Below, piece by piece: positions 1-9,685 of a stretch of 64,000 nt of DNA. Numbering within the stretch: the first letter of the stretch is position 1; every line of letters starts with the position of its first letter. The notes beneath the pieces were generated by a model that was given only the letters and a program-made list of their open reading frames with translations, was not told the DNA's origin and ran no database searches. Origin of the DNA: Deltaproteobacteria bacterium (GTDB lineage: Bacteria > Myxococcota_A > UBA9160 > SZUA-336); NCBI GenBank assembly GCA_029261925.1, contig JAJDAJ010000048.1:62001-126000 (forward strand), written 5' to 3'. The position numbers were made by a program, and so were the translations under genes.

Positions 1-1612
<1,612 letters not shown>

Positions 1613-1615
1613 GGG

Positions 1616-2041
1616 TCAGGCCCCGGTGCCGGGCGCGACCTCGTACTTGGACGGGCACTTCGCCATGACCTTCCGGGCCACGAAGGTGCCCGCCTCCGCG
1701 CGGCCCTCGACCACGACCTCGGCGCCGTCGCGAAACAGGTCGGGCACGTCGATGTCGTGGTAGCGCACGGGCAGCGTGCGCTCGGATCCGGGATCGGCGA
1801 TCCGGAAGTCCACCCGGCGGGCCCCGAGGTCCTTGAGAATCGAGCCCTCGACCACGAAGCCGTGCACCCGCTGACCGCGTCGCGTGTCGCCGGCGTCCCG
1901 ATCGGCGCCCGCCGCCAGGAAGCTGCCCACGTCCTCGTAGTACGAGAAGGTGCCCTCGCCCGAGGCGCTCAGGCCGAGCACCCAGGCCGCCCCCGCGAAC
2001 ACGGTCAGCACGGCGATCGCGATCTGTGTGCCCTTACCCAT
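1616..2041 (-). CDS. ccmE: Heme chaperone CcmE, Cys-type (CXXXY)
   Basis: Periplasmic heme chaperone of cytochrome c maturation, 141 aa, with an N-terminal membrane anchor (about residues 5-26) followed by the OB-fold domain. Family features include VHGFVVEGSI and VVVEGRA. The heme-binding position, normally His in a HXXXY motif, is replaced: the sequence reads VMAKCPSKY, i.e. CXXXY. Cys-type CcmE is known from some deltaproteobacteria and archaea, where the Ccm system is modified. ATG start is preceded by AGGAG at suitable distance. It is the first gene before ccmF. Confidence 0.93.
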   Translation of the reverse strand: MGKGTQIAIAVLTVFAGAAWVLGLSASGEGTFSYYEDVGSFLAAGADRDAGDTRRGQRVHGFVVEGSILKDLGARRVDFRIADPGSERTLPVRYHDIDVPDLFRDGAEVVVEGRAEAGTFVARKVMAKCPSKYEVAPGTGA

Positions 2042-2142
2042 GCGCTATCCAGTCTCCTGCGGCGCATTCATCGACCGGGGCCAGCCCGCAGAGCGTGATG
2101 CTCCGCACGGGGGGCGGCGGCTCGCGCCGCGAACGCTGGGGA

Positions 2143-2170
2143 GGCTAACTTCGACCCCCTGGTGCGTCAA
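2143..2170 (-). promoter_or_regulatory. Putative promoter of ccmE-ccmF
   Basis: Read on the minus strand: TTGACG (2170-2165), 16-nt spacer, TTAGCC (2148-2143). It lies about 100 nt before the ccmE start. The -35 matches the consensus well and the -10 is weak. Confidence 0.4.
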
Positions 2171-2244
2171 TTACGCGAATCGCTGCACCCGGTTACGCCG
2201 GGCCGGGGGCGGCCGCCCGGCCGGCGCGGGCCCCGGGGCGGCCC

Positions 2245-2859
2245 GTGAGGGCCGAGCTGGCGCACTCGGCGGCGAGCGCCGCGCAGTTCCCGGCCGACGG
2301 CCTGCCCGAGATCGCGATCGCGGGTCGCTCCAACGTGGGCAAGTCGAGCTTCATCAACGCGCTGCTCGGACGGCGCCAGCTCGCACGCACCAGTGGCACG
2401 CCCGGCAAGACCCGGCTGATCCACTTCTTCCGCCTCGAGGAGGCCGCCTACCTGGTGGACCTGCCCGGCTACGGCTACGCGTCGGTCTCCCGCAGCGAGC
2501 GCGCCGCCTGGCGGCCGCTGGTCGAGTCGTACCTGCAGGGCGCGCGCGAGGCGCTGCGCGCGGCCATCGTCCTGGTCGATCCGCGCCGGGGGCCCGGCCC
2601 CGAGGAGCTCGACCTGATCGCCTGGCTCGAGGCCGAGGGGCTCGACGCGCGCGCGGTGCTGACCAAGGCCGACAAGCTGCGGCCCGCCGAGCGCCAGCGC
2701 CGCCTCGAGGCCAGCGGCGACGCCCTGGGGCTGGATGCCGGGCGGCTGTGCACGGTCTCGGCGCGGACCGGCCGGGGGCTGGCGACCGTCGGACGCTGGA
2801 TGCACGACTGGACCGGGCTGGAGCTGCGCCGCGCCGACGGCTCACCGCTGCTGGACTGA
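2245..2859 (+). CDS. engB: Ribosome-biogenesis GTPase EngB/YsxC
   Basis: Small GTPase needed for assembly of the large ribosomal subunit, 204 aa, the usual family length. The G motifs are in order: GRSNVGKS (27-34), switch I TPGKT (52-56), DLPGYG (72-77), TKAD (140-143) and SA (172-173). The GTG start at 2245 leaves the usual short N-terminal extension before PEIAIAGRSN. It is divergent from ccmE and stands as a single gene before the amidohydrolase. Confidence 0.95.
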   Translation: MRAELAHSAASAAQFPADGLPEIAIAGRSNVGKSSFINALLGRRQLARTSGTPGKTRLIHFFRLEEAAYLVDLPGYGYASVSRSERAAWRPLVESYLQGAREALRAAIVLVDPRRGPGPEELDLIAWLEAEGLDARAVLTKADKLRPAERQRRLEASGDALGLDAGRLCTVSARTGRGLATVGRWMHDWTGLELRRADGSPLLD

Positions 2860-2889
2860 GGACGCGCCGGTGCGGGGGGCCGATGGGGC

Positions 2890-2895
2890 TATGAT
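2890..2895 (+). promoter_or_regulatory. -10 box TATGAT, 6 nt before ATG (likely leaderless)
   Basis: TATGAT is followed by 6 nt and then the ATG at 2902. No Shine-Dalgarno lies between and no clear -35 is seen. The distance puts the transcription start at or next to the start codon. Confidence 0.45.
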
Positions 2896-2901
2896 GCTCG
2901 C

Positions 2902-4059
2902 ATGCCCGACACGGCCTACACCCTGATCGACGCCGACACCCACATCACCGAGCCCGCGGACGTGTGGACCAGCCGCGTCCCGGCCCGCTGGAAGGACCGC
3001 GTGCCGCATGTTCGCCGGGACGAGCAGAGCGGCGAGGAGTGCTGGTTCCTCGAGGACAATCGCATGATGCCGGTCGGCATGACCGCGATGGCCGGCTGGC
3101 CCGAGAAGTTCCCGAATCATCCGCCGAGCTACGAGGCCTCGCACGCGGGGGCCTACGACGCGAGCGCGCGCCTCGCGTACATGGACGAGATCGGCTGCTG
3201 GGCGCAGGTGCTGTATCCGAACGTGGGCGGCTTCGGCAGCCAGTTCTTCCTGCGCCTGCCCGACGAGGAGCTCAAGCTCGCCTGCGTGCGTGCGTACAAC
3301 GACTTCCAGATCGACTGGATCTCGCCCGACCCGCGCCGCTTCGTGCCCGTGATGGCGACGCCGTTCTGGGACGTGCCGGCCGCGGTCGCGGAGATCGAGC
3401 GCTGCGCCGCGCGCGGCCACAAGGGCGTGCTGTTCACGGCCGCGCCCCAGGATTTCGACCTGCCGTTCCTCGCCGACCGGCACTGGGACCCGCTCTGGGC
3501 CGCGGCGCAGGATGCCGACCTGCCGATCAGCTTCCACATCGGAAGCGGCGACGACTTCGTCTTCTCACCTCCGCGCATCGCGGCGATGGGGACGGCGCCC
3601 GCGTACGCGCTGGCGTCGTGCACGCTGTTCCTGAACAACGGCATCCAGCTCTGCGACCTGCTGCTCTCGGGCGTGCTCTCGCGCTTCCCGCGACTGCGCT
3701 TCGTGTCCGTCGAGAGCGGCATCGGCTGGATCCCGTTCGCGCTCGAGGCGGCCGACTACAGCCTGGAGCAGGGCGACCACTCGGATCGCCGTGGCGACTT
3801 CGATCTGAAGCCGTCCGAGCTGTTCCGCCGCCAGGTCTACGCCTGCTACTGGTTCGAGCAGGGCGCGGCCGACCACTTCGAGAACGTGGGCGTGGATCAC
3901 ATCCTGTTCGAGACCGACTTCCCGCACCCCACGTGCCTCTACGGGAACGTGGGCGAGGTGATCGAGGCGGGTCTCGGCGATCAGCCCGACGACGTGCGGC
4001 GCAAGATCCTATTCGAGAACTCGGCGGCGCTGTACGACATTCCGCTTCCCTCCGCTTAG
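2902..4059 (+). CDS. Amidohydrolase-2 family metal-dependent hydrolase
   Basis: TIM-barrel protein of 385 aa in the ACMSD-like amidohydrolase family (hydrolases and decarboxylases of small aromatic or acyl substrates). Visible metal-site features are D-A-D-T-H at residues 10-14 (IDADTHITEP), a His in the core motif SFHIG (H212), Glu in VESG (271) and the C-terminal ETDFPHP with Asp339. Length fits the family. Paralogues of this type are abundant in environmental deltaproteobacteria and actinobacteria. The substrate cannot be told from sequence, and no pathway partner lies next to it. Confidence 0.85.
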   Translation: MPDTAYTLIDADTHITEPADVWTSRVPARWKDRVPHVRRDEQSGEECWFLEDNRMMPVGMTAMAGWPEKFPNHPPSYEASHAGAYDASARLAYMDEIGCWAQVLYPNVGGFGSQFFLRLPDEELKLACVRAYNDFQIDWISPDPRRFVPVMATPFWDVPAAVAEIERCAARGHKGVLFTAAPQDFDLPFLADRHWDPLWAAAQDADLPISFHIGSGDDFVFSPPRIAAMGTAPAYALASCTLFLNNGIQLCDLLLSGVLSRFPRLRFVSVESGIGWIPFALEAADYSLEQGDHSDRRGDFDLKPSELFRRQVYACYWFEQGAADHFENVGVDHILFETDFPHPTCLYGNVGEVIEAGLGDQPDDVRRKILFENSAALYDIPLPSA

Positions 4060-4069
4060 GTCTTGCTCG

Positions 4070-4190
4070 GGGCCCGGTCGATTCCGGAAACGCGGCCGGA
4101 TCGCCGACCGTACGTGGGGGGAGCTCACGCTTTTCTTCGTGGGGGCTCATCGCGGCGCTCCGGCCGCGTTTCCGGAAATCGACCGGGCCC
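4070..4190. repeat. Long inverted repeat (MITE-like or strong hairpin)
   Basis: Left arm 4070-4100 (GGGCCCGGTCGATTCCGGAA and onward) pairs with right arm 4159-4190 over about 31 bp with a single inserted base. The 58-nt interior contains further partial pairing (CGCCG/CGGCG). It fills the gap between the amidohydrolase and the converging membrane-protein gene. Arms this long exceed a usual terminator, so a small non-autonomous palindromic element is an alternative. Confidence 0.7.
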
Positions 4191-4245
4191 TGGCTGCCCC
4201 CCGGTTTGCGACGATCGGTACGGGGGTCCGGGGCCGGGCGGGCGT

Positions 4246-5094
4246 CTACGTCGAGCGCAGGACGGTGGCCAGGACCTGAAAGGGATCCGCACGGTGGGCC
4301 GGGATGTCGACGTGATTCTCAGCAGTCGTCCCTGCACGTAGGGCGAGCCTGGTGAACCGTCCGGTCGTCACTGGCACGAGATCCAGGCGCGTGGGCGTCA
4401 CGGTCTCTCGCTTCAGCCAGGTGCGCAGCTCGAGCGTGCCCGGACTGGCCTTCACATGGTAGGGCTCCCTCGATCGGACTACCGCGACGAGGAGCACTCC
4501 GAGCGCCGTGATTGCGAGGAAGCCCGCGACCACGTCCCACGGGTCGTTCGACAGCCACGCGCTCAGGGCGAGACCGAGGAACAGGCAGCAGTACGGCACG
4601 AGCAGGGCCAGCGTGCTGAGCCAGCCCCGCCGCCGGTACTCGTATCCGGGCCTCGTCTCGTGTGGGTAGAGCTCTCGGATGCGGTGGACGGCTCTCCGGA
4701 ACCCAGACGCGTGGGCACTGATGAAGACCCGGCCTCGAGGTCCTGTGAAGCTGATGCCGGATATCCTGGGTCCCGCATGAGCGCGCGCGTCGCCAGCTTC
4801 GGCCCACGGGATTCGAACCTCATCACCTGCGTCCGTGAGCCGGATCTCCTCAGCAGTGATCTCGACACTGCCCCTCGATCTTCGCGCGAGCGCCATGAAG
4901 GTCAGTGGGATCACCATCCCGTATCCGACCACCGCGATGAACAAGCCCCAGTGCTCCGGAGCGCCGGATCCGGAGGCAGGGAACCGAAGCAGGGCGGCGG
5001 CGATGGGAGCGGACACCAGGACCGGTGCTGCCCAGGTCCATGCCCGCATCGCAGGATTGTCGATGCGCACGCTGTCGGTCAGTCCCGCTGGCAT
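4246..5094 (-). CDS. Membrane protein of unknown function, PH-like core suspected
   Basis: 282 aa, not recognised as a named family. Four hydrophobic segments appear at about 17-37, 47-68, 157-177 and 185-205, giving two hairpins. Between the pairs lies a soluble stretch (SVEITAEEIRLTDAGDEVRI, later GRVFISAH), and a second soluble part follows the last segment. This layout resembles bacterial PH-domain membrane proteins, but that is only a suggestion. Codon choice is less GC-biased than in the neighbours, and the gene sits next to the inverted repeat, so recent acquisition is possible. It ends only a few bases from the region of the repeat and starts next to the cofE stop. Confidence 0.7.
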   Translation of the reverse strand: MPAGLTDSVRIDNPAMRAWTWAAPVLVSAPIAAALLRFPASGSGAPEHWGLFIAVVGYGMVIPLTFMALARRSRGSVEITAEEIRLTDAGDEVRIPWAEAGDARAHAGPRISGISFTGPRGRVFISAHASGFRRAVHRIRELYPHETRPGYEYRRRGWLSTLALLVPYCCLFLGLALSAWLSNDPWDVVAGFLAITALGVLLVAVVRSREPYHVKASPGTLELRTWLKRETVTPTRLDLVPVTTGRFTRLALRAGTTAENHVDIPAHRADPFQVLATVLRST

Positions 5095-5099
5095 CGCGG

Positions 5100-5819
5100 C
5101 TAGCGGAACAGGTCCCGCTCCGGATCGCGAAGCAGGTCGGCGAGGCTCCCGTCGCCGAACGTATCGACCCCCTCGATCCAGATGGCGGGGCGGCCGGCGT
5201 TCTTCTCCATGAGGATGCCGGCGGCGGCGGCGAGCTGGTCGGCGCGGGCCATGACGGTGACCTGGAGCGGGCGGCCGCGGCGGTCGGTCTCGCCGGCGTA
5301 GTCGCGCAGGGGCGCGAGACCGGCGACGCCGATCGCCACGTCGACGAGGCCCTCGCGCCAGGGGCGGCCGAAGGTGTCGCTGATCACCACGGCGCGTCCG
5401 GGCCCCAGCCGCTCGCGGATGCGGCGCGCCGAGGCGTCGGGATCCACGGGCAGCAGCACCGCGACCTCGTCCCCCGGTGCGTTGCTCATGTCGACGCCGG
5501 CATTGGCGCAGATCAGGCCGTGGTGGGTCTCGCAGATGATCACGCCCGGGGCCACGCGCAGGACGCTGCGCGACGCGTCGAGGACGACCTGCACGTGGCG
5601 GGGATCCTTGTCGGCGCGGGCGGCGAGCTCGCGGGCGCGCGGCGACGGCTCGACCGCCGACAGCGCGACCAGGCGCCCCTCGGCCTTGGACACCACCTTC
5701 TGGGCGACCACCAGCACGCCGGGCCCGGGCGGCGCTGCGGCGGCCAGCAGGCCGGGCAGGTCGTCGCCGGGTCCGATCTCGGGCAGGCCCTCGAGGGGCC
5801 GCAGGCGCAGCTCGTTCAC
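5100..5819 (-). CDS. cofE: Coenzyme F420:L-glutamate ligase CofE
   Basis: Adds glutamate residues to F420-0 in the last step of F420 biosynthesis. About 239 aa from the GTG at 5819, which overlaps the cofC stop by 4 nt. Family motifs are VLVVAQKVVSKAEGR near the N-terminus, the GVIICETHHGLICANAGVD region and VVISDTFGRPWREG. This is the stand-alone ligase; the C-terminal nitroreductase-like domain of actinobacterial FbiB is absent. It is third in the cofD-cofC-cofE operon. Confidence 0.93.
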   Translation of the reverse strand: MNELRLRPLEGLPEIGPGDDLPGLLAAAAPPGPGVLVVAQKVVSKAEGRLVALSAVEPSPRARELAARADKDPRHVQVVLDASRSVLRVAPGVIICETHHGLICANAGVDMSNAPGDEVAVLLPVDPDASARRIRERLGPGRAVVISDTFGRPWREGLVDVAIGVAGLAPLRDYAGETDRRGRPLQVTVMARADQLAAAAGILMEKNAGRPAIWIEGVDTFGDGSLADLLRDPERDLFR

Positions 5820-6454
5820 GCGCCCAGCTTGCGCAGCAGCTCGACCGTGCGGCAAGTCCGGCCCGAGGCCGCGATGCGCTGCGCGTCCTCCGGGGTGTCG
5901 AGATCGAGGCGCGCCAGCGGATCGCCGGGCTCCAGCGCGTGCAGCTCCAGCCCGCGCTCGTGCGCCGCGGCCACGTGCGCCTCGAAGCTCTCGGGCCCGA
6001 AGCGCGCGGGCAGCAGGCCGGGCGGGCGCTGCAGGAGCAGGGCCGTGCCGCCGTCGAGCGAGGGCACGCCCACCAGCGGGTGGGCGACGCCCGCGTCGAG
6101 CACGGCGTCGACGTCGGCCGGCCGCAGCAGCGGCAGGTCGGCGAGCAGCACCAGCGCGGCCGCTGCGCCCGCGGCGCGCAGCTCCCCCAGGGCGCCCTCC
6201 AGCGCCGGGTTCAGGCCGGGGTCGGGCTCCAGCCAGCGCACCTCCGCGCCGTCCTCGCGTGCCGCCGCCGCGACCTCGGGCTCTCCGGTCACGACCTCCA
6301 CGCGCTCGATGCGGGAGACACCGGCCAGCAGCGCGATCGCGTCGGCCAGCAGCGCGCGCTGCAGCGCGGCGTCGTCCCGTTCGCCGTAGGCGCTGCTCAG
6401 GCGGCGCTTGGCGCGCGCGAAGCTGCGCACCGGGACCAGCCCGATCGTGCTCAT
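5816..6454 (-). CDS. cofC: 2-phospho-L-lactate/PEP guanylyltransferase CofC (FbiD)
   Basis: Nucleotidyltransferase that activates the phospho-lactate-type side chain with GTP for CofD. 212 aa, starting at ATG 6454, which overlaps the cofD stop by 4 nt. N-terminal IGLVPVRSFARAKRRLS carries the nucleotide-binding loop of the family. LVLLADLPLL is the metal-binding LxADLPL element and is followed by the RFGPESFEAH region. It lies between cofD and cofE, which supports the assignment. Whether the substrate is 2-phospholactate, PEP or 3-phosphoglycerate cannot be read from sequence. Confidence 0.9.
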   Translation of the reverse strand: MSTIGLVPVRSFARAKRRLSSAYGERDDAALQRALLADAIALLAGVSRIERVEVVTGEPEVAAAAREDGAEVRWLEPDPGLNPALEGALGELRAAGAAAALVLLADLPLLRPADVDAVLDAGVAHPLVGVPSLDGGTALLLQRPPGLLPARFGPESFEAHVAAAHERGLELHALEPGDPLARLDLDTPEDAQRIAASGRTCRTVELLRKLGA

Positions 6455-7395
6455 CGGGCCCCGGCCATCTCCAGTGTGACGGCGGCCAGATCCGCTGCGA
6501 TCCTCGAGCTTCGCATGAGGGTCTGCTCGGCCCGGGCCCGCAGGTCCAGGTCGCGGATCGGGCCCAGCAGCTCGCGGTCCACGGTGTCGATCACCATGCC
6601 GCTGCAGAAGTCGCGGTACAGCTGCGCGACGCCCAGGGCCGAGACCTCGACGCCGGCGGTGGGGATCAGGCGGTCCGCGGGGCCCTTGACCGGGCGGCCG
6701 CCGATGATCGGGCTGACGGCGACGGCGTCGCGGCGCGCCCGTAGCACGGCGCGGACGCCCGGCAGCGCCAGGATCGTGCCGATCGAGACGATCGGGTTGC
6801 TCGGGCAGACCAGCACCGCGCGTGCCGACTCCAGCGCATCGATCACGCCCGGTGCGGGGCGCGCCGCGGCGGCCGCGGACAGGTCGACGGCAGCCACGTC
6901 GTCGGGGGCGCCGTCGCGCACCAGGTACTCCTCGAAGTCCGTGCGCGTGCCGTCCTCGCGCACGATGATCGTGGCTGCGGGGTCCTCGGTCATGGGCAGC
7001 AGCCGGGCGCGCACGCCGAACGCCGCGCCGACCTCCGCGGTCACCTCGCACAGGCTCGCGCCGTCTCGCAGCCGCTGCGTGCGGTGCACGTGCGTGGCCA
7101 GGTCGCGGTCGCCCAGGTTGAACCATACGTCGTCAGAGCGAAGACGGCGCAGCGCCTCGAGCAGCGCGAAGCTGTCGCCCTCGATGCCCCAGCCGGTGCC
7201 GCGGTCCACCACGCCCGCCAGCGTGTAGGTCACGATGTCGAGGTCCGGGCAGACACGCAGGCCGAAGAAGTCGCGGTCGTCTCCGGTGTTGACCACGACC
7301 GTGAGCTCGGCCGGATCCATCACCTGGACCAGCCCCTCGAGGAAGCGGGCGGCGCCGACGCCCCCGGCCAGCGCGACGACGCCCCCTTCGCTCAC
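6451..7395 (-). CDS. cofD: 2-phospho-L-lactate transferase CofD (FbiA)
   Basis: Transfers the activated side chain to the deazaflavin FO, giving (dehydro) F420-0. 314 aa, full family length. The N-terminus VVALAGGVGAARFLEG is the signature, followed by NTGDDRDFFGLRVCPDLDI and SNPIVSIGTIL with the PIIGGRPVKGPA loop. GTG start at 7395 overlaps the stop of the DUF4124 gene. It is the first F420 gene of the operon. The deazaflavin (FO) synthase gene is not in this window. Confidence 0.94.
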   Translation of the reverse strand: MSEGGVVALAGGVGAARFLEGLVQVMDPAELTVVVNTGDDRDFFGLRVCPDLDIVTYTLAGVVDRGTGWGIEGDSFALLEALRRLRSDDVWFNLGDRDLATHVHRTQRLRDGASLCEVTAEVGAAFGVRARLLPMTEDPAATIIVREDGTRTDFEEYLVRDGAPDDVAAVDLSAAAAARPAPGVIDALESARAVLVCPSNPIVSIGTILALPGVRAVLRARRDAVAVSPIIGGRPVKGPADRLIPTAGVEVSALGVAQLYRDFCSGMVIDTVDRELLGPIRDLDLRARAEQTLMRSSRIAADLAAVTLEMAGAR

Positions 7396-8009
7396 TGGCC
7401 CAGCTCGCTGCGCAGCGCGGCCAGCTCGGCCTGCAGGCGGGGCAGCTCCACCGAGAGCTCGCGCAGGCGCGTGTGGCTCGCGAACGCGCCGCCATCCATG
7501 TCCGAGCGGCTGATCAGGTCCTTGATCTCCTCGCGGCGCACGGCGATCTCGCGCTCGAGCTCCGCGAGCTCGGCGGCGCGCGGGTCGGGCGGCGGGCCGG
7601 GCAGGGCGGGCGGTGCGGGCTCGGGGGCGAGCTCCGGACCGGCGACCGCCGGCTCGACGCTGCGCGACGCGGTGGGCGGCCGCACGGGCAGCCCGGGCTC
7701 CGGGGCCGCTGCGGGGCGGGCCGCGCGGGGCGCGGCCGCGGGACCGGAGCCGGTCGCCCCGGCCGGATCGGCTGCGCCTGGCAGCGCGGGAGCCGCCGCG
7801 GGGCGCGCACCCACCGGAGCCGCGCGCGCGTCGTCCGGGGCGGGGTCGGTCTCCACGAGGGCCGGCGGTCGGGCCAGCGGCACCACCCGCTGCACGCTGG
7901 CGCGGTGGCGTCGCGGAACGCGATCGGGGTCGCTCACGTAGTGGGTGACCCCGGACTCGTCGGTCCAGCGGTAGAAGTCCGCACGCGCGTCGGGGCTGCA
8001 GAGCAGCAC
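7392..8009 (-). CDS. DUF4124-domain periplasmic protein
   Basis: At least 205 aa. The N-terminal DUF4124 motif FYRWTDESGVTHYVSDPD is followed by a long Pro/Ala-rich linker (about 50-140) and a C-terminal coiled coil (about 145-205). Function is unknown, and export is expected. The first standard start, GTG at 8009, would cut the signal peptide to ten residues. The same frame continues upstream to an ATC at 8051-8049 that has GGGAGG six nt before it and would give a complete signal peptide (QALRRAALLAPALVLLCS). The true start is probably there. It precedes cofD with overlapping stop/start codons. Confidence 0.8.
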   Translation of the reverse strand: MLLCSPDARADFYRWTDESGVTHYVSDPDRVPRRHRASVQRVVPLARPPALVETDPAPDDARAAPVGARPAAAPALPGAADPAGATGSGPAAAPRAARPAAAPEPGLPVRPPTASRSVEPAVAGPELAPEPAPPALPGPPPDPRAAELAELEREIAVRREEIKDLISRSDMDGGAFASHTRLRELSVELPRLQAELAALRSELGQ

Positions 8010-8144
8010 CAGGGCGGGCGCGAGCAGGGCGGCGCGGCGCAGGGCTTGGATCGTGGACCTCCCGGACGCGGCGTCGCCGCCGTCCGGCGCGATTCTACGA
8101 GCGGGCGATCGGGTGGGCCAGCGCCGCCGTGAACGCGCCGCTTC

Positions 8145-8162
8145 ACGCTGGAGATCCAGCGT
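8145..8162. promoter_or_regulatory. Perfect 8+2+8 palindrome between divergent genes
   Basis: ACGCTGGAGATCCAGCGT lies in the 190-nt gap between the divergent DUF4124 and propeller genes. Size and position suit an operator for a dimeric regulator. No regulator gene is adjacent. Confidence 0.3.
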
Positions 8163-8242
8163 TCACTTCCAGGTACAAGAGATCGGATTTGCTACCGGTT
8201 TCGCTGCACGGTCCGGGCACGACCCTTGCTCAGTGCAGGGGC

Positions 8243-9685
8243 ATGATCGCGCTGCTCGCACTCGTCGTCTGGCTGAGCGGGCCCGCCCCGGGCGACCCGG
8301 TCGCGCTGGCGTGGCTCGACGGACAGCCCGTCGCGGGCACCCGCAGCGGGCTGTTCAGCCCCGGCCCGTCGGGCTGGGAGCGGCGCGCCCCGGGGGAGGT
8401 GCGCGGCCTGGCCGTCGTCGGGGATGCGCTGTGGATCGCCAGCTCGCGCGGGCTCCATTCCTGGCGCCGCGGTGGCCGCGTGCGGCCCGTGCCGCTCGGT
8501 GCGGGCGCGCGCGTGCGCGGTGTGGCGGCGTCCGCCGGCCGCGTCTGGGCCGCCACCGAGGTCGGCCTGTTCTCGGGCGACGCGGCGGGCTTCACCCGCG
8601 AGCGCGCACTGCCGCCCGGCGAGGTGCACGCTGTGGCCGCCGCGCGCGGGGAGATCTGGGTGGCGCGGCGCGGCGCGCTCTGGCGGGTCTCCGCCGGCCG
8701 CGCCGAGCTCGCCGCGCGAGCGCTGGGCGATGGCTGGTGGGAGCTGCGAGCGGCGGTCGCGCACGCGGGCGCCGTCTGGCTCGTGGTTCCGGCCGGGCTC
8801 TGGCGCGCCGGGGAGGGGCCGCTCGAGCGCGTCGAGGTCCCGGTCGCAGGCGAGCTGCGCGACGCGCTGCCGGTGGGCGAGGAGCTCTGGGTCGCGGGTG
8901 CACGGGGCGTGTACGCGCTCGCACGCGACGCGCGCAGCTCCCCGCGCCCGCAGCTGCACGTGGACGCGCGCGCCTTGCTGGGCGACGGACGGCGCACGCT
9001 GGTGCTCGCGCGGCGGGGCCTGGCGGAGCTCGCCGTCGAGCTCGCCCGGACACCCGGATCGCCGCCGACGTCCCGGCGCGCCGGCCCGGGCCTCGCCCCG
9101 GCACCACGGCCGGTGGACGTTCGCGCGCTGCAGCGCGCGGCGCTGGCGCACCAGGGCCTCGAGCCGGAGCGGCTGCGCGCCGTCGAGCGCCGCGCGCGCC
9201 GCGCAGGCTGGCTGCCGCAGCTGCGGGCGGGGGCGCGCTGGGATCGCGGCAGCACGCGCGAGCGCGACCACGACCAGACGTTCTCCTCGGGCGAGGTGCG
9301 CCGGCTGGTCGACCTGGCGCACGATCGCGACCGCGGCGTGCAGCTCGACGTGGACCTGGTCTGGGACCTGCCACGGCTGGCCGCACCCGGCGACGCGATC
9401 GACGTCTCGCGCGAGCGCCGGCTCGTGGTCGAGCTGCGCGACCAGGTGCTCGAGCGCGTCAACCGCCTGTACTTCGAGCGCGAGCGCGTGCGCCGCACGC
9501 TGGCCGCGGCGGGGCCGTCCCCGGAGGCCACCGCCGCGCCTGGCCCCCGGCCCGAGGCCGCGACCGACCTCGACGCGCTGCGCTTGCGCGAGCGCGAGCT
9601 GACCGCCCAGCTCGACGCGTGGACCGGCGGCGCCGCCTCGCGCCTGGAGCTCGACTCACCCCCGGTCCCAAGGAGGGAAAGATGA
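8243..9685 (+). CDS. Secreted beta-propeller-like protein with charged C-terminal domain
   Basis: 480 aa from ATG 8243. The N-terminus IALLALVVWLSGPAPG looks like a signal peptide. Residues of about 15-280 form repeats of roughly 40 aa built around GLW/GVW and LWVA/VWAA cores (for example ALWIASSRGLHSW, RVWAATEVGLFSG), typical of propeller blades. After a Pro-rich linker comes a highly charged C-terminal part (RRAGWLPQLRAG, VDLVWDLPRL, LYFERERVRR). No named family is recognised for that part. The stop codon overlaps the ATG of the PEP-CTERM gene, so the two are coupled. Confidence 0.75.
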   Translation: MIALLALVVWLSGPAPGDPVALAWLDGQPVAGTRSGLFSPGPSGWERRAPGEVRGLAVVGDALWIASSRGLHSWRRGGRVRPVPLGAGARVRGVAASAGRVWAATEVGLFSGDAAGFTRERALPPGEVHAVAAARGEIWVARRGALWRVSAGRAELAARALGDGWWELRAAVAHAGAVWLVVPAGLWRAGEGPLERVEVPVAGELRDALPVGEELWVAGARGVYALARDARSSPRPQLHVDARALLGDGRRTLVLARRGLAELAVELARTPGSPPTSRRAGPGLAPAPRPVDVRALQRAALAHQGLEPERLRAVERRARRAGWLPQLRAGARWDRGSTRERDHDQTFSSGEVRRLVDLAHDRDRGVQLDVDLVWDLPRLAAPGDAIDVSRERRLVVELRDQVLERVNRLYFERERVRRTLAAAGPSPEATAAPGPRPEAATDLDALRLRERELTAQLDAWTGGAASRLELDSPPVPRRER

